Origin: Pocillopora verrucosa
Lineage: Eukaryota; Cnidaria; Anthozoa; Scleractinia; Pocilloporidae
NCBI RefSeq assembly: GCF_036669915.1
Contig: NC_089313.1
Span: 10,330,511-10,394,510 of the forward strand
DNA length: 64,000 nucleotides
Reading direction: 5' to 3'
The first letter of the stretch is position 1. Each line of letters begins with the position of its first letter. Of this stretch, positions 46,012 to 60,700 are shown piece after piece. The position numbers and the translations under genes were made by a program. Below the pieces are notes generated by a model. That model was given only the letters and a program-made list of their open reading frames with translations, ran no database searches and had not been told where the DNA came from.

Positions 46012-48762
46012 TTAAGCATCAGTCGAATTCCAAGGTTCAAAAATATCATCCTCGAAGTTCAAATTAATTGCTCCTTCACCAGCGTCAAACCGTTCAGCTG
46101 CAGCGTACATATCCTGGCGCAGCTGTTCCATCTGTTGCTCCTCGTGTAACTCAGCATCTGCCTGAGCGTAAGCAGCCTCAGCATTGACTCCCCACCTCCT
46201 CCCCACTATGTGATCCAGCAGGCGCTCCTCAGCCCACTCCTCACAATAAAAACCACTCAGCGATGTCTCCAGTCTTGTGAAGCGTTGCGCCACCAGATCC
46301 ATTGGCTTAGACTTTCTCTTAGCTCTTAGCTTTTTCTTGTTATTCAGGGCCAGTAGGTCTTTATTAGTTTCTTCCTCGATGTCTTTCTTCTCCATCGGCT
46401 CCTCGGAGTCAATCATAACCTTGTTTGGCTGCATGCCGGTGAACTTCCTAAAGCGCCGGATCATAAAGTCGACAATCTCGTACTCGTTTTCTTGATCGTC
46501 GATGGACCCTTTCACTTCGGAGAACACGTCTAATACGATGGTCAAAAACATATTCATCAAAATGAATGTGCCAAAGACCATTATGGTGAAAAAGAATATG
46601 GGCCCAAGAATAGGAGCCGCTTCTTCGATAGCCCTGTAATCAAATGAGCCGAGTAAAATTCCCATCACAGTCTCGCAAGTAGAAACAAAGTTGTAAAAAT
46701 CAGAAATGTCCTTGCCGAAAACCGCAAAAGCAAACAGCGAGTAAGAGAGGAAGAATACCAAGAAGACAACGGAAAATGCAGCCAAAGGACCGGCAGAGCC
46801 TCTTAAGGTTTGCGCCAGAATCGTAATACGACGGTTAAATCGTAGGAGCTTAATTCCTTTTATCCAAGCAGTGAACACCACCATGCTCACCATGTACATG
46901 AAAACTTCGTTCCAGGAAGCTACTCGGCCAAAACTGACGTATTTTCCTGGATTTTCTTCGAGGCTGGTAATTGCTTGGTTCACGAGCATCGTACGCGTGA
47001 AAAACATACCCACGCACGTGAACACCAATATGATCATCACAAATTCGATGTAGTTCCAGAACTCTTTGAAGTATCCCTTCCGAAGCCTGTACAGTTGCTT
47101 GAGCTCCTGATAAATGAACACAGCAAAGAAAAGGAGGATGAAAAACTCGCAAGCCACAAGAAATGATTCAAAACCACCTCCGAAGGTGAAAAGGCGAGCA
47201 ATCTTCAGGTCAGTAAACAAGAACACTCCGTTGGTAGGGAGAAATTCTACAATTAGAGTCATAACGCAGAACAGATTTACTACAGGGTTATATGTGGCTA
47301 TTTCTAAGATAACAGCGCGGGTTTGTGAATCAATCCATTTGTTTTCCTCCAGGGTCTGAATAATTTTCGTGGCGTTCTCTCTGGTGTATCCTAATTCTGC
47401 GACAAATCCTCCCCCACCATATGTCGACACGAATCCTAGGAGGATAAAAGAAGATTATGTAGAGATTATACAGGAAAGCAATAAATCTTAAATTTTATCC
47501 TATTTTGTTATCAGCGTTTAGAATGTGATTACGTAAAGAATAATGTCTCCAAAAATTAGAAGAAAAGAAACAGGAAAACAAGAGTTCTTAATAGGAAGTG
47601 TCTCCTATAAAAACTGTACACATGTCTCACCCATCACAGGTAATGTGTCCAGTTCATCCGATGTGTTGAATTCCCACGCCTGGTAAGTGAATGGCGGAAT
47701 GTACAAGGACTCGTTTTTGAGTGGCTCCCATCCAATATCAAACTGGCCTTTCTCCTCGGCAAAAAAACCATACCAGTCATTGCATTCGTCGATGAAAGGT
47801 GTGAAGTCTGATGCTACCTCACAGGAGTCTGTTGCAAAGAATAAATCGCGCTATTAGTCTAAAGGTCTCTTTCTTACTATGAGTCACTCAAACTAAAATG
47901 ATAACTATACGATTTCGCTTTTGCTACCCTGTGAAAACGTTTTTTTGGTGAAATCCGAGTGAGACTTCTCATCAGTTGCCATAAAGCCCTGCAGCGGGTG
48001 TAAATACGTAAGATTAACGCGCCCGTCCACTAACGCACTGAAGTGACCTTTTCTTGAAGACCAACTACTCTTAAACGACGTGGACGACCTCTCCTTTTTT
48101 TCACCACGATCTATTTTTTTTTTTTTTTCAGGATGTGCATTAAGATTTTTCTTACTCTCCAATAATTTAACAACCTACAGTTTTTAACTCTGAGCTGTCT
48201 CAGTCTTGCCATTCCCACAATGTATGCTGTCAAATCTGCAGTGTAGCCAGGCTCCGTGTCATCTCCATTATACAATGCTGTGGTGTACAAGGCATTCATC
48301 AGTGTCGTCTTGGCATACTGATAGAAATTTTCTCGGCTTCCAATCTACATGGGATCAGTAAAAATGGAACATGTGGTTAGTACATACAATAAAGGCTTCA
48401 TACTCATCCTCTGCAAAGAGGGCTACAGCTGATATCCTGTGCAACTGTGTTAGGTAACTGCACGGTTGTTATTTTTTACCACGACAGTCAGGTATGCAGG
48501 TATGACCATGTTTTATGAACCGTAGCCTTTTAAACTATCGTGCCTATCACTTGTGTACAGCGGAGACCTGGACGACATGCTTACCGCTGAGAAGCTCTTT
48601 TGGCCTCCATGAACTCCCTCTACGAACGAATTATACATTTCTTCCCTAAAGGCAAAGGAAGTAGGATCCCTGTGAGAATAGCTGACAATGCACAGGCAGG
48701 CCACGAAAAACACGTACAACGCAACTTCCTTGATGATTGCATTCATTTTCATTTCTTTAAAT
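46012..48762 (-). other. Polycystin channel region (TM6-TM11) of the polycystin-1-like gene
   Basis: Exons 48762-48585, 48344-48179, 47828-47631 and 47435-46012. Helix E-V-A-L-Y-V-F-F-V-A is followed by the extracellular polycystin domain, with R-Q-L-R-V-K-N-Y-S-C-E-V, a second Cys in D-E-C-N-D-W and F-T-Y-Q-A-W. The remaining helices include an S4-like K-L-L-R-F-N-R-R-I. The pore stretch reads M-G-I-L-L-G-S-F-D-Y, so the Asp of the PKD2 LGD filter is Ser. The cytoplasmic C-terminus is acidic and ends NSTDA; no clear coiled coil was assigned. Confidence 0.88.
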
Positions 48763-51700
48763 CTGAAAAAAAAAAAAAAAAAAAAGAAAACGTATAATTC
48801 TGTTAAAAAGAAAGTTACCTCTTAGGAAAGTAAACGATCCATAACTATAAATAGATGTGTAAGAACGGCATTCGTCTCCATCGTTTTCAGGCCAAAAGCA
48901 ATCAACGAAAAAAGAGAATTAGCTCTAAATCGCTTTCATTCAAATCCAACGACCCCTCGTTGGTTATTAGGGTCATGCTGATAAACTGATTCAAATGATT
49001 GAGCGGTTTTAAGTAAGTATACCTGAGTTGTCTGGCTTTCTCCAGTTTCGACTTGTCGGGTGGCTGTAAACGAATAAGCGTCTTTGGTTTCATTCTTCTG
49101 TCGCCGGATTCTGGAAAAAGGGAAAAGGGTTAAACGTTAGTTGGTAGTTTTGAGAGACGATACTTGAAATCATAGAGTGTGGTTCGTCACAATTTAACGT
49201 GAAAGAAAAAAGGGGAGAGGGGGCTCAGGGGAGACTTGCAGAATCTACAAGATGAGAAAGAAGCCGTGAACGGTTTGGTAAGGATACTGTGATCTTACTG
49301 ACCTCTTGGACCGTCGTGTAGCCAGTCTTCGTCATCAAGCTTTTTCTTATCTCCTTCCTCTTCATCCTCTTCCTCCGCAGGTTTCTTAATGATAACTGCA
49401 ATTATAAGTGCGACTGCGAGGATTTTGATGGGCTGACTGATAAGGACATCTTGGAAAAACGAGATCAACATGGATGAGATCCATTGAGCAGATTTTTCTT
49501 TACCAAATTGTAGTCCATAGAGGACACAGAAAAAAGCTGTTGTAAAACACGTCAGAAAGCAGATAACCCAGCCAATGTAAAGAAACCAATAGGGCAACAA
49601 CCTCTTCTTCTTCTTCTTTTTCTTCTTCTGCTTTTTCTCCATCTCTTCTTTTCGCTCCTGTTTAGAGATTCTAAAACTAATATCTTCTGATTCGACACCC
49701 TCAGCTAATAGAATCTCATCGTTTACAGTCAAATTCGTTTTGGAGCTAAAGTCCAAAAATGTTTCCTCTTTTTTCGAGTCCCTTTGAAGGATTTCGATAA
49801 AATCGTTTTTGTTGTTTTTATTGAAGTCGAAGAAGCAGAAGAACAACTCTTGGAACCACCAACATGTTCTTTTACTGCGTCGCTCTCTGAGCTCTTCTTT
49901 CGTTGGCTTCGCTTCGACATTACGGAAGATTCCCACGATTAAGAGGTTAACAGGCACGACGATCAAGCTGCTCATAATACCAATCCCAATTTGAGCGGGA
50001 CTAAAAGCCAGAGGTCCTATCTGTATGGTAGAGGCAGGATCGCTTTCTCCTCCAACCTGGTAAAACATGGCGTTTGTGATCATAGAACAGTACAAAAGGG
50101 TCAAACAGCAGCTAATGCGCTGAAGTCGCGTGAAACGACTTTTCGCTGGCCGCATGAAGACGGAGAACCAGAGATGGCCGTCTGCGAGGTTTTTCTGTGT
50201 AGTAGAGTAAAACAGGTGGTTGAAACTTGTCATTTCATCGAGGCCTGCCACAGGAATAAGTCTGTCGACTGCACCGTCGCCTTCCTCAACAGCGAGCCAA
50301 CTCTCGCAGATGAACAAGAATTTCTTGTCGTTGTTGAGATCGTGAACCACGACACGACTGACATACCATGAAGGTGAGCGACCTACCGCCAAAAGGAAGG
50401 CATCAGAGTCAAAAACGGATGTGGTTTGATTTATGACCTGTACTATACTTTGGAAACTCGATATAACACAACTTTTAAGACTTTTATAATGGAAAGAAAG
50501 TTGGGTTGCTGTATCGCCAGGTCTGTTTTCGGTTTTGTTGTGCATAATGCGTACGCTTTCAATCCATTGAACGGTAGGAACGAGATTGATTAACCATTCA
50601 TTAGCAAGCTAAATTATTTCATTTGACATTTTATTGCTACATAGGATCATACGATCAGTTTTGGAACATCTTTAATTCCTATTTGAAAGTCGTCATATAA
50701 CTCACGAAAAATCTCACCAAAAATAATTTACCTCCGTTATTGTGCCACAGGTGCAAGTAGTTCAGCTCACCAAAACTTTCTGGGAACGTTGCCAAGAATA
50801 CGTCGATCCCACGTCGCTGAAACGTCTTACGTTTAGGATCTTTAAGCAGACGGGGCTCACTTTCACCTTCATCTCCGGAGAGAATAAAACTGACTTCGGC
50901 TGTAGTTCCTGCACGTTTTCCGAACCCCGTGTAAACTGTTATCTCGTAATGGTATTGGTCAAATGACTCGTTGTCCTCCAGAGGAGTTACTCCTGCCTGA
51001 AATTTCCAAATATAATTGCAATTAAAAAAAAGAGGAGTTCACAACTGACTGGTACAAAGGAATCAGGGAATTTTGTTTTGTCCTGTACGAGGGAGTAAAT
51101 GGGCCCTATAATCCAACAGATGTTGCGCGTAGAGACTGCGCTGTTAGGCTGAAGGTGCACGAGAGAGGAAATAATTCTGGAGTTGAAGCGTGAGAAAGCA
51201 CAAGGAGAGCTCTCTTTTTAGTGAAGTTTCAATGCAACTCCGGGTATAACCCCTCCAATCTATCATTTCTGCTCCTAATGTGTATTATACAAAATCTCTT
51301 TCGATTTTAAATTTTAAATAACAATGTTTATCTTCCTCTCCTCCCTTTGTATTCTTTTTGTATTCACGCGCAGTGCGAGTGATTTCACAAATTAGCCAAT
51401 CACGCCGAAGAACTCTTACCTTGACATTAAAAACCCGACGGTGACATTTTTTGCGTACTTTTGTTGTTTGTTTCCACGGAGTTTAGTTTGTTTTTGCATG
51501 AGCATTCGTTCGCGCAAATTTGTTATCCCTTAGTTTGGAATTTTAAGAAGTTTTGGAGTTTGTTATTTTAGCCAAATGTTGTGGTTCATTTAACAAGTTT
51601 AATACATATTTTCCACAGAGTTTGGACTCTGTTTTTTTTTTTCGTAAATGGATTTTTTTACAGCTACTCTTCCTCTTAACCAGTTATTTAAGAGGATACA

Positions 51701-54700
51701 TTACGTTACGGACAAATCGGCCTCAGTATGCAACACGGAAACCGTGTAATTGTTTCCAGCTCTTAAAGATCTTCCTAGAGTGGACTTGAAGACTGGCCTA
51801 TGGTCTCCGAGTTATTAAACGTCATTCATACCCGTTCAACATCCTTTAAATCTTCTCTGCGTGCATAAATAGCCAATACCAGGTAAACCCCAAATATTCC
51901 ACAAACAACTGCCAAAGCGATAGGATTCTCCGCCAGGTTAGCGTTGAACACTTTGTTGAAGTCGATCGGGTTTGGCGCCACGAACATGCTACCTAACAAG
52001 TAACATTAACAATAAGTCACTACAACGACCAATCGAGAATCCATTGACGTGAATACATCCATCACCTACAGGCAATCGATTGGTTAGTCTAAGTGCAGTT
52101 ATGTCTCAAATAATGTGTTAAAAATGTTACTGGAGTCAATAAAGATAGAACAGTGATGATAAAAAGTTTATAGGCAGACCTAAGGATAAGTGTATTAGAA
52201 ATAGGTTTTCCCGCGTTTATATGAGCTGTTAACTTTTGCGCTTTGCAGTATCAAACATGCTAAAATATTAAGTTCTCACGAGAAAGAATAAGTGAAACTC
52301 ACTCGCAATATTCACTTTGTTCACACTTTTTCTGAATCGTCGTCGCTTAATAACCTTTTTAACAGGCTGTGCATCCCCACTTGAGGCGGCTGCTGTCGGT
52401 GCCTCGGTTGTTGCTTCAACTTCTTCCTCAACCTCTTCCTCCTCGTCTTCTCCGGGTGTACATAAACAATGTGTGCTGTTAGCAATAGTCTTTGGTCCAA
52501 CCTGGCGTTGGAAAGTTAAAATTTAAGCTAAGTATCATAAAGTATTGCAGTAATTGTGACATTTTGAATGAATTTTTTGCTGACTTCCTTTACACGTAGT
52601 CGCTGGAGTCAAGTTTATTTAAGTAGTTCTTCAGTGACTAGTCTGGCACTCGTCCTTTTTACCATTTTACCTTGTATACAAATCATGGTACTTAGAAAAA
52701 TCATAAAGAGAAGCAAACTAGTTATCAAAGTTCATAAAAATCTTGATCAATGTTGGCGAAGAAGTACGCCATTAAGGCTCTTTTGGAACTCCTACAAAAT
52801 GAATCAGTAAAACTAACAAAATATTTTCTAAAAATTGGACTGATCCAGCCTTTTCATAAAAAGAGGGCTTGCCTTGGTTTGTATGGCGTAGAACGAAGGG
52901 GAATATTATAACATTCTCAGGGAACGAGGCCAGTCCGTTGTAGTTGAGCTTTGATGAATTCATGAATTCTGTCGTTCATTTATTGGCACTTATTTCAACT
53001 CCTAATCGAAGAATAACACGATGATCACAGACCCTCCTGCGCCCCCCGTCCCAAAACAAAAATAAATCAAATATAGTTACCTTACAGCCTTTTGTTGTCC
53101 AAGTGTTTTTATCTTCATCAAACATTTTGCATGAAGGCAGATAGATTCGCATGGCATAGCTGGTGTTCGCGTCACTCAGCGCATCTTTGTTTATAGCTTT
53201 CACACCTAAATAAAACTGCTTGATTGTCACGTTAGCCAGCAGAGTTGCCATATCTGTACCATTATCGCTTTCGTTTTGTCCTCTAATGAGAAGAGGGTTG
53301 AGTAGCACATGCGGAATGACATACGTAAATGGGTGTGGCCGCTTCTTCATTTTCTTTGCTTCCGCCTGAGTCGGGAAAGTGTGCGCAAAATCGTAATGGT
53401 TTGCAGTTGGTTTTTTTTCGTACCTCACCGCCACCATAAATTTGATATCTGGGTGAAAGAATTTCATCTCTATGGCAACGGCGGCCTCTATACTTGAACG
53501 ATTGAATTTATGAATACGCATTGGAGGGTCGTCGTCTGCATAGTGATTGAGCTCCATGGGTTTAACGGGGTTTATCTTGAGGTTTCGGGGAACGAACATT
53601 TCCAATTGTTGCCCTGCTAGATTCAGCGGCTTGCCGTTACCATCAGTGAGTGATAATCCAACTGTTTTGGAATTCAAATCGCTAGAACTGTTATCCCATG
53701 CAAACGGGTTCTTGTCCATCGCAGAAAGCTAAGTAGACAAATTAGGTTGAACACGGTTACGGGAAGGACAGACCTTACGTAAAAGCTTTGAAAGTACTCA
53801 TCAAACCTGGATGCGTGTGACGCTTTAACATACATTTGAATCTGCAAACTTCTTTGAGAGGTAAACTATCCGATAAGCTCAACAGGACACTACAGCTTCG
53901 TCTCCCAACAGGGAATTTTGAGCTCAATCTCGAGACAATTCACATGATTCCTCTTTAAATGACGTTAGTTGAAGGCACACACACAAGAATAAAACAAGTC
54001 AATGGTTCAGCCGTTTGCCTGTTTTACCAAAGAATTCAAGAACAAAACAGCGCCAGTAACGTGTTGTTTCGACATCAAAAATCAAATCTAGCCATGTTTA
54101 CATTTCGGCTCGCTAAATAAGACGCACGGAGTGACTAAAAGATGATACATGAAAAGAATGACAGATTTTTTCATTAATTGATGTACAGACCGTCGAGCCA
54201 ATGGCGCTTGTAGCTCCATCTTCCACGGAGGCATTAGCTCCTCCAAAGATCGCCATAGGGTCGGGTAATTTGACTCCACCCATTCCCTCCCCTTCCTCGG
54301 CATCTTCGTCGTCATTCTCGCCACCGATGTCATCCAAAGTCTTCCTTCCAACAGACATATCCAAATTTGGCGATGATATCGACTTTGGTTTGTCTCCTGC
54401 AGCAAGCTGCTTCATAAGGGCACCACTGACTTTGTCTACCACGCCAAGAGCGTTTTTGGTATTGTTTCGACTTTTGCTCTATGGAAGTAATGATAAAATT
54501 GATAGATAAAACATTCTAACATTGCTCGGTCGTAATAATGAGTTCTAAGCTAAGTAGTTACGATAACCACACTCAGATTTTGATAGTAAAAATAATGATA
54601 ATCATGTGGATAACGATAATAACACATACTGGATCTCCCGAAGACGTTCCATTAGCGGCTTTTTGATATGAGTCAATCGACGCTCCTACTACATTGCCAA

Positions 54701-57700
54701 TAGCGGAGCCCAGGCTTTTTGCTACATTTTCCACGTCACGTGCGCTGTCACTACTCGTTAGGAAGTCACCCATTTCTCCTAACGCATTCACTGTAGCGTT
54801 CTGTTAAAAAAGAAAAAAAAACCGGTATGACGTGTTTGCTCAAATGTTGAAATGCCTTTGCATTTATTTCAAAGTTGGTCCGGCGAATCTAGTATTCATC
54901 AACGGTGCGGAATTTCTGTCCCTTTTCCTGGCTGATTTTTTTTATCATTCATCCTTCGTGACTCCTCTTCAGTTACTATAACCTGACGATAGTTCATCTC
55001 CGAGGACCATCTCTTTGCGTAAATTATTACTGTCGTTTACGGCTTTTGTATCGTACTGCGATGAAAACAAGACTGAAATAAAGTACACGAATTATTACAA
55101 CACAAAGATGAACGTTGGTGTTTTTGTTTCGTTCTACAGTACTTAATTATGTCCAGTTCTTGTCCTTTGAACATCATCATTTCAAAATTGAAAAAAGCAG
55201 CATTTAAATTAGCAGTATATCACGGCTGTGCCATCCACAAGTTGTACCACAAGTAAACGGCACGACCCTCGTCGCGCACACGCGCCCCAATCCTCTTGGC
55301 GCTCCATCTCTCCCTTTTTTTTATTTTCATCTATTTCGCGTTCTGCGTATTGATATCTTAACACTATTACATAGCATGATTACTAAATGAATAAAAATAT
55401 TTAAATGCATCACTGCACTCGTTTACCTGAGCGTCCTCGTCCACCTCACCAGTCGCTGATGTCAGTGAGTTGAGAGCTTCTCCCTTCATGGCTACACCGT
55501 CAAAATCTTTGACAGGGAGCTGACTTAACTGACCAGCTACCTTGCCACGGAACTGAAAACCAATACACAGTCTAAAGTTCTTGCAGCTATACTGAGATGA
55601 GGTCTCATGAGGCTCAATTGACAGCGTTTTCTCAGAGTAACTATTTCAACTGCAAGAGTATCAACTACAAAGATGGTCAAAATAGAAGGAAGAAATTGAC
55701 TTTGATGCTTTCAGGTTGGATTCCACCCACCCCACCCCCAAAAAAGCAGTCTCTCGGTGGAAGGTGATCTTGAATTGAAACATTAATTTTCAATCGCATA
55801 TCTCAGCGACTTTTAGAAGGTTGACGGAAGGGACGAGGCAAAAATGAGACATGATATACGACAATTACATACCGCGGCCCTTTCTCCCGCACCATCGTCT
55901 CCTTCCTTGCCAGCTTTAGCGTTCAACACAGAGCTTGCCGCTCCTGCTAGTTGAACCGCTTTTTGGTCTCCTCCCTCGTCGCCAGCAGCGTCCTGCATGT
56001 CTCCGAACACTTGATCGTAATCCACAGAGACGGGTTCTAGAACCTGGAGAGATCGCAAGAGAAAGGGGTGAGGGGTTTCCTTCCACAACATGCTCAAAAG
56101 TTTCAGTGTTCATGTGGGTCAAACAAGCAAGACATTCTTATTGTTGTTCCCTCTAGAACCGAATAATTGTGTGCCGCATAAACTGAAAGGGAAAAGTAAC
56201 GTTCGTTAAAAATTTGAGGCTCTCGATACGTACCCGCACAGAAAACTGAGTTTCTGCGCTCAGTAAATAGGCGTCCATGACTTTCACTCTGACTTCTAGC
56301 GTGTAATTGTGTTCCGGTTTGCCAAGGGGAAATACCGATGTCATATTCTTCTCAAGACCCGCAGATAAAGGAATAATTTCTTCTCCATTCTTAAGCTCTG
56401 TAAAGCATGAAGAAGATTGACCGTTTGTGTTGAGTTAGAGTAATGTATACTCATTAAACCCCTTTCTTAAAGTTTTTCATCAGTAGGAGAAAAAGAGGAA
56501 GATGAGTGAGGTTTCATGTACTTAGGAGACTGACGATTACATCGTGCCTTGATCTGTGCTCGAACAAATCAAATAAGAAAGAGGTACATCTGAAACAGCA
56601 ATTCCCCAGAGATGGCTCCGTTGGCCGGGTCGCTGGAAACTCCATTAAAAAATTGCAAGTAAAACTAAACTTGACCCTGGCTTAGTTACAAACAAAAACA
56701 ACTCGTTGCCATAAAATTAGATCTTGACTAGTCATGGCTGATTAAATTTTGAACAATTCGGTCCATGGGGTCTCGCGTTAGAAGTTACGTGTTAGCAAAA
56801 TATTTCTTACTTTCAACCGTTGCGCTGTCATTCTCGCCATGATCAATTCTTAAGTTGGATTGCTGGTTTTTTTTTGTCATCATTCGCCGATACTGCTTTA
56901 CTCGTACTCTGAAAGTTTTTCTCGACAATTCTCAGACTCACACTATCTCTGACCCTTTTAATCAGTCCTACCTATCAAATAAGAAAGAGGTACATCTGGA
57001 TCCGACCATCCTTCGCATACGACATTAAACAGAGTTTCCAAAGCAAAGCCTTCAGACACAGGGACACTGCACGTGCCCCCTGATGGGGCAATGTTCATAG
57101 TCATCTCCTCTATTACATAACCTCCTGGATACCCTCCTGGTCTCCAGGCATTAAGTTGTAGTCTGTACGTGCGTCCGGGTATCAGATATCCAGCCTCGAT
57201 AATCAAACTTGATGCTTCCAGTCCTGTGGCTTGGGTATAATCCGTCCAGTCCGTTTTCTCCTCCCAGGCACTCTCGTCATCTTTCTTTGCTTCTTCGAGC
57301 AGCAGGGAGAGTTTCCACTGATACCCAAGGCGGTCACTAAGCCCGCAGTCGATGCACCGACTCTCCATGATCAGTCGTTTGAAAGGGTTTTTCTTTGCAA
57401 GCACATTGAACACATACCTGGAGAGCAAACATGAATACGTTATATTTGCATGCGAGTTTGATGCATTCATCAAAAAAGGGTCAATATAACTGTTGACAAA
57501 AGTTTCATTAAGTCAAATGAGACTGAAAGGTTTACCCGGTACAATGACCTATTCCTTGTCTCGTCGGATGATTACGGCGGTACACGAGAAATCTCGTTCT
57601 TTTGCCGATTGGACATGTTCTTAGTGAAACAAATTCATTGGCTTTACTACCCTTTTTCCTTTTGATTGCAACAATTGTCTTCTTTTTGTTTTTGAAAAAG

Positions 57701-60700
57701 AAAATTGAGAGACTAACAGATAAACATCTAAGTGAATCGAAAACAAGAACAAACGCAAATTCGTCCTCCTTAGAGATATGACTTTTCTCACATTGAAAGA
57801 TGTACTATTTTCAATCGCATCTAGGAAATTGTTTCAGAGTAGGAAAGATTGTGGTGCTTTTTTTCCAAACCAAGTTTAGTAATGGACTCTCCACTGCTAC
57901 GAGTGAAATAAAATAAGGTAAAACGAAATTAGCCGACATTAGCAGCTTAAACTAAGATTTGAACTCACTCTATCACCATGGTCGGCGGTTGTCCTTGTAG
58001 AACTTCGACCCTTTGGTCGTAGTGGCTCCTGCGTGTATCCTTCTTCACTATTACTCTGAAATCATACATAGTGTTTTGATAGAAGTCTCCCGTGAACACT
58101 GAAGCTATTTCATTATCGCCACCAAAAACGTATGTCCCATTTTCCCAACATCCACCATTTTCACCTGGCAACGAAGTGGTTGCCGGGAACTCTTCATTTA
58201 CCTTCTTACACATCCAAGTGTACTCGATGCCATTCTTGTCATCTGGAAAATCTGGGTCATTAGAGTCAGACGCATCCAAAATTAAGGGTAATTGATAGCC
58301 AACGGAACGCTTGAAACTACCTGAAATACATAGAAAGAATCCTATTTACATGCATATGATCATGCGTGCAATTGAATTTTAACTAACATCCCTTTTGTTA
58401 CATTACAGCCGTACACTTTGCAACTCAGTCAACCTACTGGTGACTTTACATTCCCATTTCTTTTAATTCCATCGGTACATTTAATTAGGGGCCCTGGGGG
58501 CTGCGGTTCCCCTCCTGAGGAACATAATTTCCTCATTTTCAAAATCGCCGTTTGAATGGCATCACGTAAGGCTTCAGGCTAAAATGCACCATGAATGTCT
58601 TGTCAAAGCTGTTTTTTTATTTTCCTTTTTCTAACCTCTTTTTCTGAATTCTCTGATTCCAACCAAGTTCTCTAAGGCTGCCCTTACAGTTCGACGGTAT
58701 ATTTAACAAATTACTCAAATAAAGCTGTTTTTTGATGAGTTTGTATGAAAGACCGCCATACCCCCCACAAAAATAGCTTATCTCATCGTTCTCCCCTGAA
58801 TGGAATTTTATTCAGGACATATTTGCTTCTTAAGGCGCTAAAGATAGAAATGAAGAGAGAGCTACAAAAACTTGAATGGCCACGAGATGTATAAACTTGA
58901 AATTAAGGTACGAGCTGTTTTTTCTCCTCATACCTCTTATTACTGCGGTCATTTCAGAACGCTTTACTTCAATCCATACACTGTCCGTGCCGGAGAATTC
59001 CGACAAGTCCCGATCCTTTCCGATAAAACTGACTGTGAGCTTAAACTTGATATAACCGAACGGAAGCCTCCTTTCTTTTATGAGCAAATCTGCCAACCGC
59101 AAAGCGTCCACCGTAACGGGAGTTTTAAGAATACGCACAAGGTCCACAGACAAATCCGGAATTGGAATGCTTTCGTTATTTGGGTCGTCATAGGTTACGA
59201 GGAAGACACCCCAAGTAAAGACAGTACTGGCGGCCACAGGACACCTAGAGGAAACTTCGTGCATTAAGGTAAGCATTTGAGACTTTTGAATCTTATCTGG
59301 CGGATCTTTGAAATCTTCTCCAACAATTTTCACTGTAGGTATATTGCATGGACTGGTAGTAATATTCACAAGAGCGCTTGCAACTTTCTTTGAGACAGTG
59401 TTGTAAGCTGAAAGCTTTACAGGGTACGACCCCATGTCATCGTATTCATGAATAAGCTCAACTTTAGTCTGGTTGGAATTCAACTCAAGAAATTTGTTAT
59501 TAAGGGGTAGTAATGAAGGTCTGCAGCGTGGCTCACCCATGAACGTTACGTGCGAATCCTGAAAATCCAAAGTCAGACATGTGTCTGTTCCAGGCTCCTC
59601 GATATAAATGGTGAAATACGTTGGGTCGCCGTAATACGTCGGAAAACTAGCGTTCATCGATATCTTTTCGACCGCTTTCTCTGTAACAATGTCTTTGATG
59701 GCATGCATTGTAGCTAAAATATTATCTACAGTCACTCCAGCTGTGTAAATCCCAGAACGGTTGTACACATGTGTTGTGTATGGTTCCAAAGTGACATTTA
59801 GTGGCGATCCATCCCCGAAGTCCCATGTATAACGTACATCTTTGGCTTGCATCGTGACGTTAAAAAACACAGTTTCCGTGGAACGGAAAAAGTTTTTCAA
59901 CTCTCCGAAGCCTTCCGTTCGTACTCCTTCTTCAATTCGCATCACACTGATACTGACATCTCTGATCTCTTGTACATCGATATCCGCTGTTAGAACGAGA
60001 CTGCTAACATTGTTGGAAATGTTTACCGATGCTGTAAAGATCCCCTCCCATCTATACGTGTGCCTCTTTACAAACAGCTGTGAAGCTGAAATTATAAAAG
60101 GCGCACTCTGTGTGAGACCGGATCCATCCGCAAAATTCCAAACACTGACCGCATCAGTCGGAGGCGTCACATTGGCTACTAAACTCAGGCTGAATATGGC
60201 TATACCGGGGTTTAGCCTTATAGGGCTGTTTGTCGAGAGAGAAAGGCTTGCTACTGGATTCTCAACGACTAAAGCTTCGGCTAAGTCCACAAAAACAGGT
60301 GACAAAGAATTTGAAACTGTAACCCTCACGGGAAATGTACCTTGTCTAGCAAATGCATGATAGCTGGATAAAAGTTTGTTTTGGTCCGCCAAAGTACGGT
60401 AGATTGTGTCTGTGCTACCATCGCTATAGTCCCAAACGTATGTTATCCGGGAACCCTCCTTAATTCCGATGTTAATAGCAACGCTTTCATGCACTCGGAT
60501 GAACCTTTTCTGGCTTGTTACCGTCACGCCTTTAATAGGAATGTCCACATCGTGAATGTCTGTGACTTCCGCTTCTCCCAGACGATTATGACACTTTACA
60601 GAGATGTTGTAAGAGCCAATCGCTGGATAATAATGGAAAAGAGGCTTGTTGAGGTGTGTGTAGTCGATCCCAAGCGTGTCTCCGTCTCCAAAGTAAATAG

